A stretch of 64,000 nucleotides of DNA, taken from NCBI GenBank assembly GCA_004431415.1, contig QPMI01000587.1, positions 45,205-109,204 on the forward strand. Direction: 5' to 3'. The position numbers were made by a program, and so were the translations under genes. This stretch comes from Cyanophora paradoxa. Taxonomy: Eukaryota > Glaucocystophyceae > Cyanophorales > Cyanophoraceae. Positions 10,542 to 21,300 of the stretch are shown one piece after another. The notes below the pieces were generated by a model. It was not told the origin of the DNA. It did not search any database and saw only the letters and a program-made list of their open reading frames with translations. How positions within the stretch are numbered: position 1 is the first letter of the stretch; the number at the start of each line of letters is the position of its first letter.

Positions 10542-10648
10542 TGTGATAGCCCCCAGCTGCTAGTACTCGTGAGGTTTAGGGGGAAGTTAATCTTGGGTTC
10601 TGATAATTAAAACCAAAGTCTACCACTGCATAAGCCCTTGCGCTTGCA
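10542..10648 (+). repeat. Short LTR-like segment at the 5' end of element D
   Basis: It starts TGTGATAGCCCCC, ends TTGCA, and is followed after 2 nt by a primer-binding-like TGGTAGCATCGG. The gag element at 35 kb shows the same arrangement. It may be only the R-U5 part of a longer LTR whose U3 is the adjoining repeat. Confidence 0.4.
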
Positions 10649-10650
10649 GT

Positions 10651-10662
10651 TGGTAGCATCGG
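10651..10662 (+). other. Putative primer-binding site of element D
   Basis: TGGTAGCATCGG begins with TGG, the complement of the tRNA CCA end, and lies 2 nt after the LTR-like end. The same 12-mer is at 35065-35076. Confidence 0.5.
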
Positions 10663-10841
10663 AGTGAACAAATCAAACCGATCATATCTCATATGCCAAA
10701 AGAACTCCAGCAATTGCTACAAATTCAAATCACAGAGCCGCGGCCTGGAATAGGCTCGGTCACAGGCTCGTCAGGACGGACCCTATTCTAGAAATAGAAC
10801 CCGAAGTCGAAAATATTCTTGAGGAAGAGGATTTAAGAGCG

Positions 10842-12506
10842 ATGGCTGCCGCCCAGAAGATCGACATCATTTCCCGTCTTAACACGAGCAGTCAAAATAA
10901 GTATGATGGCACTAGCCCTTCGTTCACATATGACAATTTTCTAGCTGAAGTGAATTTTAATTTAAGCATGGAACTTCCATGGACCAACAACGATAAATTT
11001 CAGATCATACAGGCTATTACTACTGGAGCGGTCAAACTATTTGTTGATGGGAAGAAGCCTAATGGGGCGATCCCTGATGGATTTATTGCATCTCTGTTGA
11101 ATGATATTAAAATGCGATTCGATTTCAGTGAAACGGACTACTGGAAGGAAATCGAAAATTTGAATCCTCGTAATCCACTAACCAATGAGTTTGATCTCCG
11201 AGTATTTTTGTCTAGAGTGGCCTTGATTGCTCCGAAAGCGTGGCCCAACGAATCGGACAGTAACCGTGTAAACAAAATGAAATTTTGGTTGTGCGTTGGG
11301 TTGAATATTAGAATGGGAGAAATCCGATCTGTTGATGATTTTCTCAGAGTTCGTGAAAAGGTAAAAAAGAAGAAAAATGTGCCTCTGGTTCTTGAACAGC
11401 CAAAAGGGGATCAACCTGTTATGTCAGCTGCCGCAAACGCTCCATCCAATTCTTCTTCTAATGCTGCTAATCGTCTAGGCAATGTTGGAAATGTAGGAAT
11501 TAATATTGGAAATGTTCCTTCTGGATCTGTTGGCTCTAGGCCTGGGTGCCAGCATTGTGGACTGTTTTTGGATTTGTTTCCTCGACATGATCCGGACCAG
11601 TGTCAGAATAGACCTGGGGCACCGCCTCGAGCACCTTTTTATGGATCTCGTGGGTATTCTGGACCCAATCGAGGCAGTTTTCAGCAGAGAGGCTCTTATC
11701 GTCCCCAGATTGTAAATCAGCGCCCTGCCCGCCAGGTAAATAATGTCCAGGAAGATGTTGAGGAAAATGTGTCTAATGAAACCAACTCTGGGTACTCGGC
11801 TAGGGATAAAAGAGTGTATACAAAGCAGGAGCTCATGCAACTTCGCCCTAGGGAAGGGACAGTGCCAATCACCATCCAAGGTGTGAGGACCAAAGCACTG
11901 CTGGATTCTGGAGCTGATGTCTCACTAGCAACAACAAGTTTGTTAAATCAAGCCTCGGACAAACCAGCACTCTTCTCTAATGCAACTGTGCCCAAACTGA
12001 AAGGATTCAACAACAACATTGTAGAAGCAGTTGGTAAAATGCAAGTAACTGTGGAGCTTGGATCTTTGAAAACAACTGAACCAGTTGTTGTTGTAGATAA
12101 GCTTGCTCATGATGTTATCTTGGGCAGAGATTATCTGATCAAGAACCAAATGGATATGTCTTTTTCTGACGGGTGTGTGACATCAAAGATCGACAAGAAT
12201 TTTCAGGTTCCAATAGAGTTGGGCAAGAATAATCGCCTGAAGCTAAACAATACTGTGTCTCTACCTGCTGCATGTGGAGTTAAAGTTGCCCTTTCCTCCA
12301 ACACTGCACCGAGTGTTTGGGGGCTTGAATGTTTCCTGGGTTCACTCCCTCTTAGCCCTGGTCAGTTTGAATTCCCGTTGGGCCCACAACAGCAAGGTCA
12401 GGTGCACACAAAAACTTTCCAGGGGGAACGTGCACAAGGTGCTAGCCTTAGGCAGGTGCACCCAGCCCAGCAGAGGCCCTGTAAGAGGCTCTGCCCTTCC
12501 AAGTAG
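10842..12506 (+). CDS. Gag-protease polyprotein of element D
   Basis: The frame is 554 residues from an ATG. Residues 1-175 are Gag-like, helix-rich and related to the 35-kb gag (both have SETD, then NEFDLRVFL or DELDLRRFL). A Cys/His knuckle lies near residue 236 (CQHCGLFLDLFPRHDPDQC, an unusually long CX2CX9HX4C spacing). An aspartic protease follows near residue 353 with LLDSGADVS and VILGRDYLI. From about residue 488 the protein is translated dispersed repeat, so the real Gag-Pro was cut there and the present C-terminus is accidental. Gag packages the element RNA and the protease matures it. No RT follows. Confidence 0.7.
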   Translation: MAAAQKIDIISRLNTSSQNKYDGTSPSFTYDNFLAEVNFNLSMELPWTNNDKFQIIQAITTGAVKLFVDGKKPNGAIPDGFIASLLNDIKMRFDFSETDYWKEIENLNPRNPLTNEFDLRVFLSRVALIAPKAWPNESDSNRVNKMKFWLCVGLNIRMGEIRSVDDFLRVREKVKKKKNVPLVLEQPKGDQPVMSAAANAPSNSSSNAANRLGNVGNVGINIGNVPSGSVGSRPGCQHCGLFLDLFPRHDPDQCQNRPGAPPRAPFYGSRGYSGPNRGSFQQRGSYRPQIVNQRPARQVNNVQEDVEENVSNETNSGYSARDKRVYTKQELMQLRPREGTVPITIQGVRTKALLDSGADVSLATTSLLNQASDKPALFSNATVPKLKGFNNNIVEAVGKMQVTVELGSLKTTEPVVVVDKLAHDVILGRDYLIKNQMDMSFSDGCVTSKIDKNFQVPIELGKNNRLKLNNTVSLPAACGVKVALSSNTAPSVWGLECFLGSLPLSPGQFEFPLGPQQQGQVHTKTFQGERAQGASLRQVHPAQQRPCKRLCPSK

Positions 12507-12592
12507 GTCAGGTGCACACAAAAACTTTCCAGGGGGAACATGCACAAGGCGCTAGCCTTAAGCAGGGATCACCGTGAAGTTTCGGGGGGTGT
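12306..12592 (+). repeat. Dispersed GGCGCTAGCC repeat, about 1.5 units, replacing the pol of element D
   Basis: It begins at CCGAGTGTTTGGGGGCTTGAATG and contains two copies of ACACAAAAACTTTCCAGGGGG followed by GTGCTAGCC and GCGCTAGCC. The junction with the protease domain is abrupt. Confidence 0.75.
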
Positions 12593-12655
12593 TGTGATAG
12601 CCCCCGTTGGATGCCCGCTCGCACATATTTCCCTTATTTTCGCTCCCTGCGTGCT

Positions 12656-12669
12656 CCAATATTTTACCT
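12656..12669 (+). repeat. Left copy of the LINE target-site duplication
   Basis: CCAATATTTTACCT, 14 bp, is repeated exactly at 32186-32199 directly after an A8 tail. Confidence 0.75.
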
Positions 12670-12691
12670 GAGCTCCAACGGCAAGAAGATT

Positions 12692-14325
12692 ATGGGCTTT
12701 ATCGCGGTCCCCATGTTTGGTGAAGGGATGCTCTCGGAAATTCAAGTTAACAACAATTTCCGCTGGAGCAAGGAAGCCCCTCTCATCACGCCAACACAGC
12801 TGCAAGAACTTGTTGGCAACCGAGTGTCGCCCCCAGCTCTCCTCGAGAAGGTCCAGCAGAAGTTCCGATCGTACAAGCTTGACTACCTCGTCGCGGAAAA
12901 GAAGTTCGGCGACCTCTGCCTGGTAGTTACCCAAGACCCGTCCAACCAAGCGGAACACATATACATTGGAGTCGAGGCCTCACATGCTGACTGGACAGCA
13001 GCAACAAGCAGGATTCTAATGGCTACGGCAGCAGATGCCAGACTGGACAACCTGACGCGACCTCAGTTCCTGCACCCGACCTTCAAGGGCCCGTCAAGTG
13101 ACACCCCTCTGGCAATGGTCCGGGTCCTGGTCAACGGCCAGCTCACGACCGGCATGGGCCAGCAGCTAATTGACGCCGCAATCAACCGTGTTCTTCAGTT
13201 GGAGGGAAACTCGGCACGGGTCAACAAGCACCAAGTCATCATGCACTTCACAAAGCTTACAGACCGGGTGCCAAGGCGGGACAATGTGTACCTTCAGGAG
13301 ACAGTCCAACGGATGTGTACCGTTTTCCATTTTACTACAGCATGGGCAATCGGACAAGCACTTGTTGGGGCAAAGGAGGGAGTCCCGGCCGAAACTTTCG
13401 CAGGCAACAGAGTCTCAAACTATGTCACTATGACCACAAACAGAGACCCTGTCGTTGATTTTGACATAGTCCCGACTTCTTACGCCAAGACCACAATGGA
13501 CTTGGTCACGCCGACCGAATACACAGCTGACCACGAAGAAATGCCAACATACATCACTGTCGGATTGGAGATTGGAGATGAGGACCATGAGAAGCAAGAG
13601 GCAAATGACATGTTGGCCAGAAGGATTCGAGCGGTGAGTCTTCATACAGAATGTAACCAGAGAAAACTCAACAGAGTCACAGATGCATCGGCTCCCCATC
13701 GACTCCAGACTGCGGTTCCAACTGGGGCGCATGTCCCTGCCGCAGTCCCGAGCCCTCTCAGAGCTGATGGCGCTGGCCAAGCGGAAGCAAGCGGTGGACG
13801 CAGGCCAAGTAGTGGCAACTATCTACGAGATGGAAGACGGCACGTCCCTCCTAAACATGATGTACGCCAGCTCACACAGTCACAGGGGTCTCCGAAGCCC
13901 ACATTTACGCCATTCACATCCCCAACTGGAATGGACGATTCAATTGGGCACCCTTCTGTAAAACATGCTTCAGCCAGACATCTGATATCTGCAAGGAGCT
14001 TGAATCTTACATCCATAAGGCAGACAAGTGCCCACACAAACCGGTGCACCAGACCCAAGGAACTAAGGCAGAACCTGGGCCAAACATTGACATTCCCCCG
14101 CATGTTCACCACAGGATCGGCCTGGCAACGGACCAGGACAGGATGGACAGGGCGGACGGGGCGGACGGGGCGGGCGGGGCGGCCGCGGCCGCGGAAACCC
14201 ACGGGGGCGTGGGGGCCTCGGCCCCAACTCCCAGACCCACGTGCGGTCCTCCAACCAAGTGCGGGACGATTTCGCTGCCGCAGGATACTGAGCAGAACAG
14301 ACCAAGAATCACGAGTAGTCCATGA
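12692..14325 (+). pseudogene. LINE ORF1-like protein, frameshifted
   Basis: The frame opens at ATG 12692 (12611 is also in frame but lies outside the element). About 330 residues run to about 13680. Similar-looking coding then continues in the +1 frame to about 13870, and next in the third frame to the stop at 14325. The last part holds CKTCFSQTSDIC with a later HKADKCPH, a likely zinc finger, then a low-complexity Asp/Gly/Ala stretch. ORF1 proteins bind element RNA. I recognise no esterase or RRM fold. The two shifts need single-base changes only. Confidence 0.55.
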
Positions 14326-14350
14326 ACAAAACAAAATACAACAAGCTGCA

Positions 14351-17300
14351 ATGGTATTGCATGCCGTGATCGCACATCTGCAAGAGGCAATCATTCCCAT
14401 TATAGTGTCCTGCCCCTACCTTCTCGGACCACTGCTACTTATTGAAGGAATCTCCCGGATAGCCACTGCTCAGTCAAGAAAGCGAGCGCTCACAAACTTC
14501 GTCCTGATGATAGTGCTCATAGGCTGCATCGGGCAACTTCCCACAACCTCAGCCCTTGAGAGTGAGAGAATTATCCAAGAGAGCTTGGAGGGAGCACTAG
14601 ACCACAGCGACACACACTTTGGTCAGGACCCCATCCAAATACACAAGCAGAAGCCAGACGACCTGGTTAGGATCACATCCTGGAATTGCCAGACACTCAA
14701 TGAAGACAAACTGTCTATGGCCCTGACTACAGCACGAGAGTGGTCCTATGACATATTAGCCCTTCAGGAAACCAACGCCTCTGAAACAAAAGGGAAAATC
14801 TGGCAAACACAATACTCGAAGGACGGAGTCTTCTTACACTCGGGCAGGAAGAAAGACCCGCGTGGGTCGGGGACCGGCCTATGGTTGAGCGAACGACTCA
14901 AGATTCACATAGGAAAACGGTTTACCTGGCCGGGAAGGCTAATAGGGGTGGAACTGAACTTCGCGGCTAAAAAGATCATCATTGCGTCCTTATATATGCC
15001 AGCAACTGAACGGCGAGACACGGGTCACAAGAAAGAACAGGAGGACCTTATAGAATACATCCGTACCACAATCAGAGCAACAGCATACGCCAGCCCAGTT
15101 AAATGCTCGATTATACTAGTTGGAGACTTTAACAGTGTGGCGAACCCCCAGCAGGATCGAATCACAACAGATCAGGGCCAGACAGAACATTTTGGACAAC
15201 AATGCAAAATGAATGGGGACTGACAGACATCGGACAGCCCGGGGAGGTCACATTCTGGGCGGGCAAAGGAGCAGCCCTCCACGCCGCAAGACTTGACACG
15301 ATGGTGGTAACAGCCGACGTCCGACCAGCAACGAAAGGAGCCCGGGCCATTGCGATAGCAGCACACCAACCTGGCCACTCCGACCACCTCCCCGTCTGCG
15401 CCGACTTCAACTTCAAGGCAATGGAGATGGAAATCAAAGGATCGAATAAACCGAACGCACCGGTTCCAGGACCCCCACGGTTTACAATTGAAGAACAGGA
15501 CATTGAAGTTCGCACCAAGTACAAGGTGAAAGTAATGGAAGAACTGGACAGAACTATAGGCCGCCAGGTCGAGGAAATTATAAACGAATTAAGTCATCCA
15601 ACACAGGAACTACGCCGCTCCAAGGATGAACGGCTGACAAGGCTACACACAATTGTAACAGCCATAGTTCCCACCATGCAAACTGCAGCACGGAAACCAG
15701 AGTTTGCTAAAGCGGAGATATTTAGAGATAGAACCGTCCAGAAAATGAAGAATCCAAGCACAACCCCAGACGTAGCCCTGGTTCGACGGGGGCGCACCCT
15801 CCTCAAGGCATGGGTGCAGGCACCACAAGACGCCCCCAGCAAATTGGAAGAAGTAGGACGTCTGCGAGCACACATCAAGCAGCACAACCAGGAGATAGAC
15901 GAGGATAAAGATAACATCCAGCACGACATCCCAAAATACAAGCTGTCCAAACTGGAGCCACCACCAGAATACAAGAAAGACGAACCGTGGGAGGCTTTCT
16001 GCGAAACTTGGAAGAGCTGGCTGGAAACGATGGATTCCAAGATCTCCAGAGCGAAGAACAGTCACCACAGACTGAAGATTCAGGCCCTAATACACAAAAG
16101 ACGGACCAAGCTGGAGAACCACAAACAAATGGGGTCATACATAGCGGGAGTGATGGAAAAACGATCACGCACACCGCTGATGCATGTAGTATGGAAAGAC
16201 GAGAAGGGCCAACTACAGCACAGTAACGACTCAAACACAGTGACGTCCGTCATGGCCAATCACTGGAAGAATTGGTGGGCGCCACGCGCACCTATAGAAG
16301 ATAAAACAGAATGGCTGAAACTCTTCGGCCAAGAGGTGACGGAAGCCCTGATCGCGATGCATGCCGAAAGAGATGACATCAAACACCAGGCGTATGCAAA
16401 CGCAACAAACCTACCGGACGACAAGGAATTAGATAGAATAATAGGCGGACTCCAAAACGGAGCAGCAGGACCATCACAATTAAGCAATGCAATGATCAAA
16501 TTCCTGTACCTTCCACTGAAGTACGGTCCGGGAGAAAAGGCACAGGCAGAAGACAAGCTGAAGCACATAGGAACTGCCGACGCGATTGTAGAAAAAGAAT
16601 TTACAGCGCCACTAAGGATGCTGATCAAAGCAATCATCTGGGAACTCATGGACCTGGATGATATGCCAGCCCCAATGGCAGAAGCACTCATATGTCCCCT
16701 TCCGAAGACAGGCACACACGACGGTACATTAGAGAATCTGCGCCCCATCGCCCTTCAAGACACACTGCTGAAAATAGTGGCAAGTATTTACACAGAACGA
16801 CTCACCATAATCATGCAGGATAACAAAATCCTGAGCGAGTCGAACTTTGGATTCACTCCAGGGGTAGGCACAGAGGAACCCTTATACATCTTGAGAGCAG
16901 CTATTGAAGACGCACACAAGTTTAACAAGCCAATCTATAAAGCGGGCGTCGACGTCAAAAAGGCATACTGTAGCGTCATGTGGTCGTCCCTCGAAAAAGC
17001 CCTCCGGCAAAAGAAGATCCCAGAGAAAATCATTGCCTTCTTCAGAAGATGGGATGAGAAGAGAATGGGACGAGCAATAACGGGATTGGGGCTGTCAGAC
17101 CTATTTGAGATCCAATGTGGAATGGCGCAAGGAGCAAACCAAAGCCCACTCTTCTGGCGGATTTTTGTAGATCAGAAAGAGCGAATCATATCTAAACTTG
17201 CAAAGCAAAATGGCTGGAGCTACCAGTTTGGACCGGCTCCTCAGAAGAAAGGACTACCCCAGGAATGGGCCCCAGATCCAGTTTGGGTGGATGATGTGGC

Positions 17301-17889
17301 CTTCGCTGACGACGACGTCCTGCTTAGCGGATCAATAGAAGGACTCCAGCAAATGGTCAAACTAATGTCAGCGTTCTATACGGTACACGACATAGAGCTC
17401 AGCGCGCCAAAAACAGTAGCAACATATTGGCGACCCCGACCCAGCAAAGCTAAACCCCTGACAAAACTAGAAATCTATACGAGAGCAGGACTGGTTCCGG
17501 TTCCTAAAATCCACCAGCCCAACGAAACATTTAAATTTCTTGGGGTTTGGTTCACGATGACACTGAACTGGACGCACCAATTCCAGAACATGCTCGAGAT
17601 GGCAGCAGCTATCCTCCGACCAAAACGCCTGACAGACACAGAAATCATCTTCCTCACCCACGTAGTGATAATGCCACGGATAACATACGGACTCAAAGTG
17701 CTCACTTTGTCTGAGACGAAACGGAATCAAATCGATCGTATATTTCGAGGGTTACTCAAAGAAAAAGCAAGTCTTCACCGAGGGTTCCCGTCAGCAGTAC
17801 TCCACACGCCCGACATTTACGGTTTACACCCAATACAATACTACCAGCTAAAAATGCACCTCCTAGACGAGAAGACGAGACTCAACCAT
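14351..17889 (+). pseudogene. LINE Pol, N-terminal part: AP endonuclease and reverse transcriptase
   Basis: ATG 14351 opens a frame with two hydrophobic stretches. The APE-type endonuclease follows: ITSWNCQTLNED near 14675, ALQETNAS near 14765, GDFNSVANP near 15124 and, after a one-base frameshift near 15180, GHSDHLPV near 15370. RT motif A is GVDVKKAYCSV (about 16945), motif B GMAQGANQSPLFWRI (about 17120) and motif C AFADDDVLLSGS (about 17305), so the catalytic aspartates are kept. Endonuclease nicking followed by RT copying is the LINE mechanism. The frame is cut by LTR element B after 17889 and resumes in the same phase at 27336. Confidence 0.8.
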
Positions 17890-18317
17890 TGTTCGATCTT
17901 AAATGAGGCTCTCCCCAGGCATATTCAGCCTCTAGAGCACTCTAGAACCCTGGTGACTGAGCCCCAGCCTTCACACGCAGAGATACAGACCTGGACAGTC
18001 GGATTCCCAGACACAGGAGCCCGAGGCACAGACGCCTGGCTCGTAGGCACACGCTGACTCGTGTACATGGCTGCAAGAGGGCTTATATAGGCTAGGCTAG
18101 GAAGCTTCTCGAGGGGCTGGCCGACTGCGGCTAGCCTCGGAATATTCACGAATAACTAGCCCTAGAAGCTTCTCGAACATCTAGCCCTAGCCGCCCTGTC
18201 TAAAGGTACATGATCCTGCGCTTGCTAAGGGTACATGATTCTGTATTACAATGAGTCACGCCCTGATCATGAGTTCGATCACGATCACGAAGCTAGCGCT
18301 TCAAAGCGACCACAACA
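17890..18317 (-). repeat. 3' LTR of element B (428 bp)
   Basis: The minus strand begins TGTTGTGGTCGC and ends TCGAACA. It is 426/428 identical to the other LTR by eye. Confidence 0.93.
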
Positions 18318-18333
18318 TTCGTCCTAGCACCAA

Positions 18334-18351
18334 CGTGACGTCCTCGTCACG
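18334..18351 (-). other. Hairpin upstream of the 3' LTR of element B
   Basis: The minus strand reads CGTGAC-GAGGAC-GTCACG, 16 nt before the LTR. The loop core CGAGGACG is shared with elements A and C while the stem bases differ. Confidence 0.55.
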
Positions 18352-18379
18352 AAAACGACCACAACATACGGGCCTAGCA

Positions 18380-21300
18380 CTAAGCCAGAGGCATAGATAA
18401 CTCAACAGGACGCCCACGCAAACACGTCACATGCACTACAAAAGACTCTCCTGGTCTATGATGTACACGCACGTCGTCTGCAAACGACGTTATCCTCACT
18501 CTAGATCTCGAAATGACTTCTTGCACAAAATAGGGGCCGCTCCAACCCGAAGCGTTCGGAAGTCCAGGCTTCTTTGAACGATCGGTCGGCACGAAAAGAT
18601 CCACTGGCTGTCCAGCCATAAACTGTCGCTTTCGACCTCGATTAATATTTACATGCAGATGCCGCATGCGAAGTCCTTGCCGGAACATGTTCAGAAAGGC
18701 TTGCTCCCGATCAAATTTTTGACGGGTACGCAATTCCGTCACCAACGTACTGTAGCCCTCCTTGCTCAGCGACCGCAGTCGGTCGGCCTCAGTAGCGACC
18801 GGCCCAACTCGTTCGCTGAACAGTGGAACGAAGCTAGGAGCTTTCGCCTTAGTCGGCTGTGCCACCGTTGACTCCGCCGCGCGAGCTCTGTCCCTTGGAT
18901 GAGCACGCGTGGACGGCGTCGTCCAGTGCGCTCCCGGAGCGTCGAACTGCAACTTGTCAAGCTTGGCAATCAGTACTGCCGCCGCGGGTGCTGCAATCCG
19001 CCAGCGACAATGCAATGGTTGCCGTCGCTTGCTTGTCACCATCGAGCACTCAGACCAGCAAGTCCCATCCCATCGCCAGATCGTGTGTGAGTCCTCCTTA
19101 TCGTTCTCCGCCGTCGTCTTGCCCGGACCGAACGCCAGCGCAGATGGCGAAGGGGCCAACTGCGCCGCGCCCGATCCCAGAGTCGCCAGCGACGAGAACT
19201 TGAGATCCAGCGATGTGAAGGGATCGTAGCCCTTGTGCAGTCGGAACGGAGTGAATCCCGTCGCCGAGTGCTGAGTCGTCCGCATCGCGTGAAGCGCCGC
19301 GTCCACCCACTTCGTCCAGCTGGTCCCGCGGTGCTCCTCCGTGAGCGTACGAATCTTAGCCTCCAACGTCTGATGTCCGCGCTCCAGGGCTCCCTTCGTC
19401 TGAGGCGCGTACGCTGGCATGATGACCAGCCGCACGCCCTTCTCAGCTAGGTACGCTTGCACGTCCTTGCTAATGAACGCCGTGCCTTGATCGCACTCGA
19501 TCTCCAGAGGCAAGCCATGCTCCTTGAACTCCGCCTCAAGAGCCTCGATCACGGTGCGACTATTAGCCACCGGCTTGACATGCGCCATCATCCACTTCGA
19601 AAACACGTCCTCTAGCGTGATCAGCGACTTAGCATCTTGTCCAGCAAACTTAACCTCATCGATCTGCCAGCGCTGCATCGGTCGAGATGCAAATCTAGGC
19701 GTCGGCTTCGCCTCCGTCGCTCGATCAAATTTCTGATTCCGGCATGGTTCGCAGGTCGACACGAACTTGCGAATGCTCTCCCGCATCCGAGGCCAGTAAA
19801 ACTTCATGTTCACTCGTTTGACTGTCGCATGGTAGCCGCCGTGACCCGCGCCGTAACCGCTGTGCGCCTCACGAACGATTTCGGATCGCAGGGCCGTCGG
19901 GACCACGATGCGCGTCAACTCCTTGTCTTGCAGCCACGAGACGTGGAGGAGGAGACCTCCAGGTCCGAGTTTGTAATCTTGAGCACGTTGTGCGAGATCC
20001 GATCGCGTTTTCGCAGGGAGCTTCGAGATCGACTTCTCCCCCGCCAACCAAGCGATGAGCGGCGATAGCGTCCGGTCTGCCCGCTGAGCGTCGCGCAACC
20101 GAGAGCTAGGCAAGCTCGTCGGCTGTTCGCTTACGTTGGCGACCGCAGGAGCTGCCGCCGGCTGGAACCGTCGCTTCGCCAAGCGCCGGCCAGCACAGAG
20201 CGAGCAGGCATCGACTACGGCGCGAACTCGTCGCACGAGCCAGCCAGGCGCAGGCGCGGACTCCCCGGCCACGGCCTGAACTGCTGCGCGCAAGGTCGCT
20301 CGGAACCCCAGGCACGTTACTTGTCCTGCCCTTGGTCGCTTCCCTGGCTGAGTAGCGATGTCTGGCGTTGCCGTCCGCAGATGCAGACGTTTGACGTCGT
20401 CGTCCGTGAGAGGGAGCGACGCCAAGTTCTTCTTCCAGCTCCGAGTCCCCAGCGGGCGGCCGAACCGCGCAGTGCTCTCCTGCACCGACGCGACTCGCGG
20501 CGCCTCCGTCTTGCCCTTGAGTCGGTGCGCCACCTCCCGCTTGCGAAGGAACTCCGAGATAGCCAGACGATCGCCCTTGCTAGCCAAGAGAGCGACTAGA
20601 GCTTCGCCGGCCAGCTGCTGGAGTGACGGGGGGCTGGGCCCGACGCGCTTAGTAGCGATTGCCTCCTGCAATGCGCTGACCAAGTCGCAATCGACCGCAG
20701 CCTGGGTGTAGCCCACGTCGACGTGACCAGCGGCTGGTGCCGAAGCTGCGACGGACGAGACGACAGCTGCAGCTGCTGGCTCGTTCGTCCTAGCACCGCA
20801 AGCTGCGTTCGTCCTAGCACCGAAAAATGGATCAGGGTCCGTCTCCGTCGCCTTATCCACTTTCGTGTACTTCTCATAAAGTCGCGACAGGACATCGGGC
20901 TCGATGTTCTTCGTGCCCTTCACGTACTCAATGTCAAACGGCATGAACCGCATGAGTCGTTCGGCCCACTTGGCGTGACGATTCGCGACTGCACCACTGA
21001 GTTGGTACGTCGGCCGCAATACCGTCAGCAACGCCTTGTGATCTGTGCGCAGGGTAAAGCGCCCTAGCTCCAGATACGGCCGATACTGCTCAGTGACGGC
21101 CCACACCACTGCAGCTGCTTCCAGGTCTGTCACTGAATAATTGCGTTCCGAGTCCCTTGTCGCTCGACTCGCGCAACTGACAAGGTACTCCAGACCGCGA
21201 ATGTCCTTCTGCTTCAGGACCGCGCCGAATCCGTCGACACTGGCGTCGGTCTGAAGTATGAACGGACGAGTGAAGTCGGGGTACCGCAACACGGGCGCCG

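Larger units (their letters stand above)
10542..12592 (+). mobile_element. LTR retrotransposon D (gag-protease only)
   Basis: It has an LTR-like segment, PBS and a Gag-protease frame, then dispersed repeat instead of RT and integrase. TGTGATAGCCCCC reappears at about 12593, which may be the start of the 3' LTR, cut off by the LINE insertion at 12670. It is non-autonomous as it stands. Confidence 0.5.

Noticed and set aside
12611-15223. One continuous 870-residue protein from ORF1 to the endonuclease
   Set aside because: The middle part (about 13680-14340) is in the wrong frame for the recognisable ORF1 finger; the frame stays open by chance between two real ORFs.
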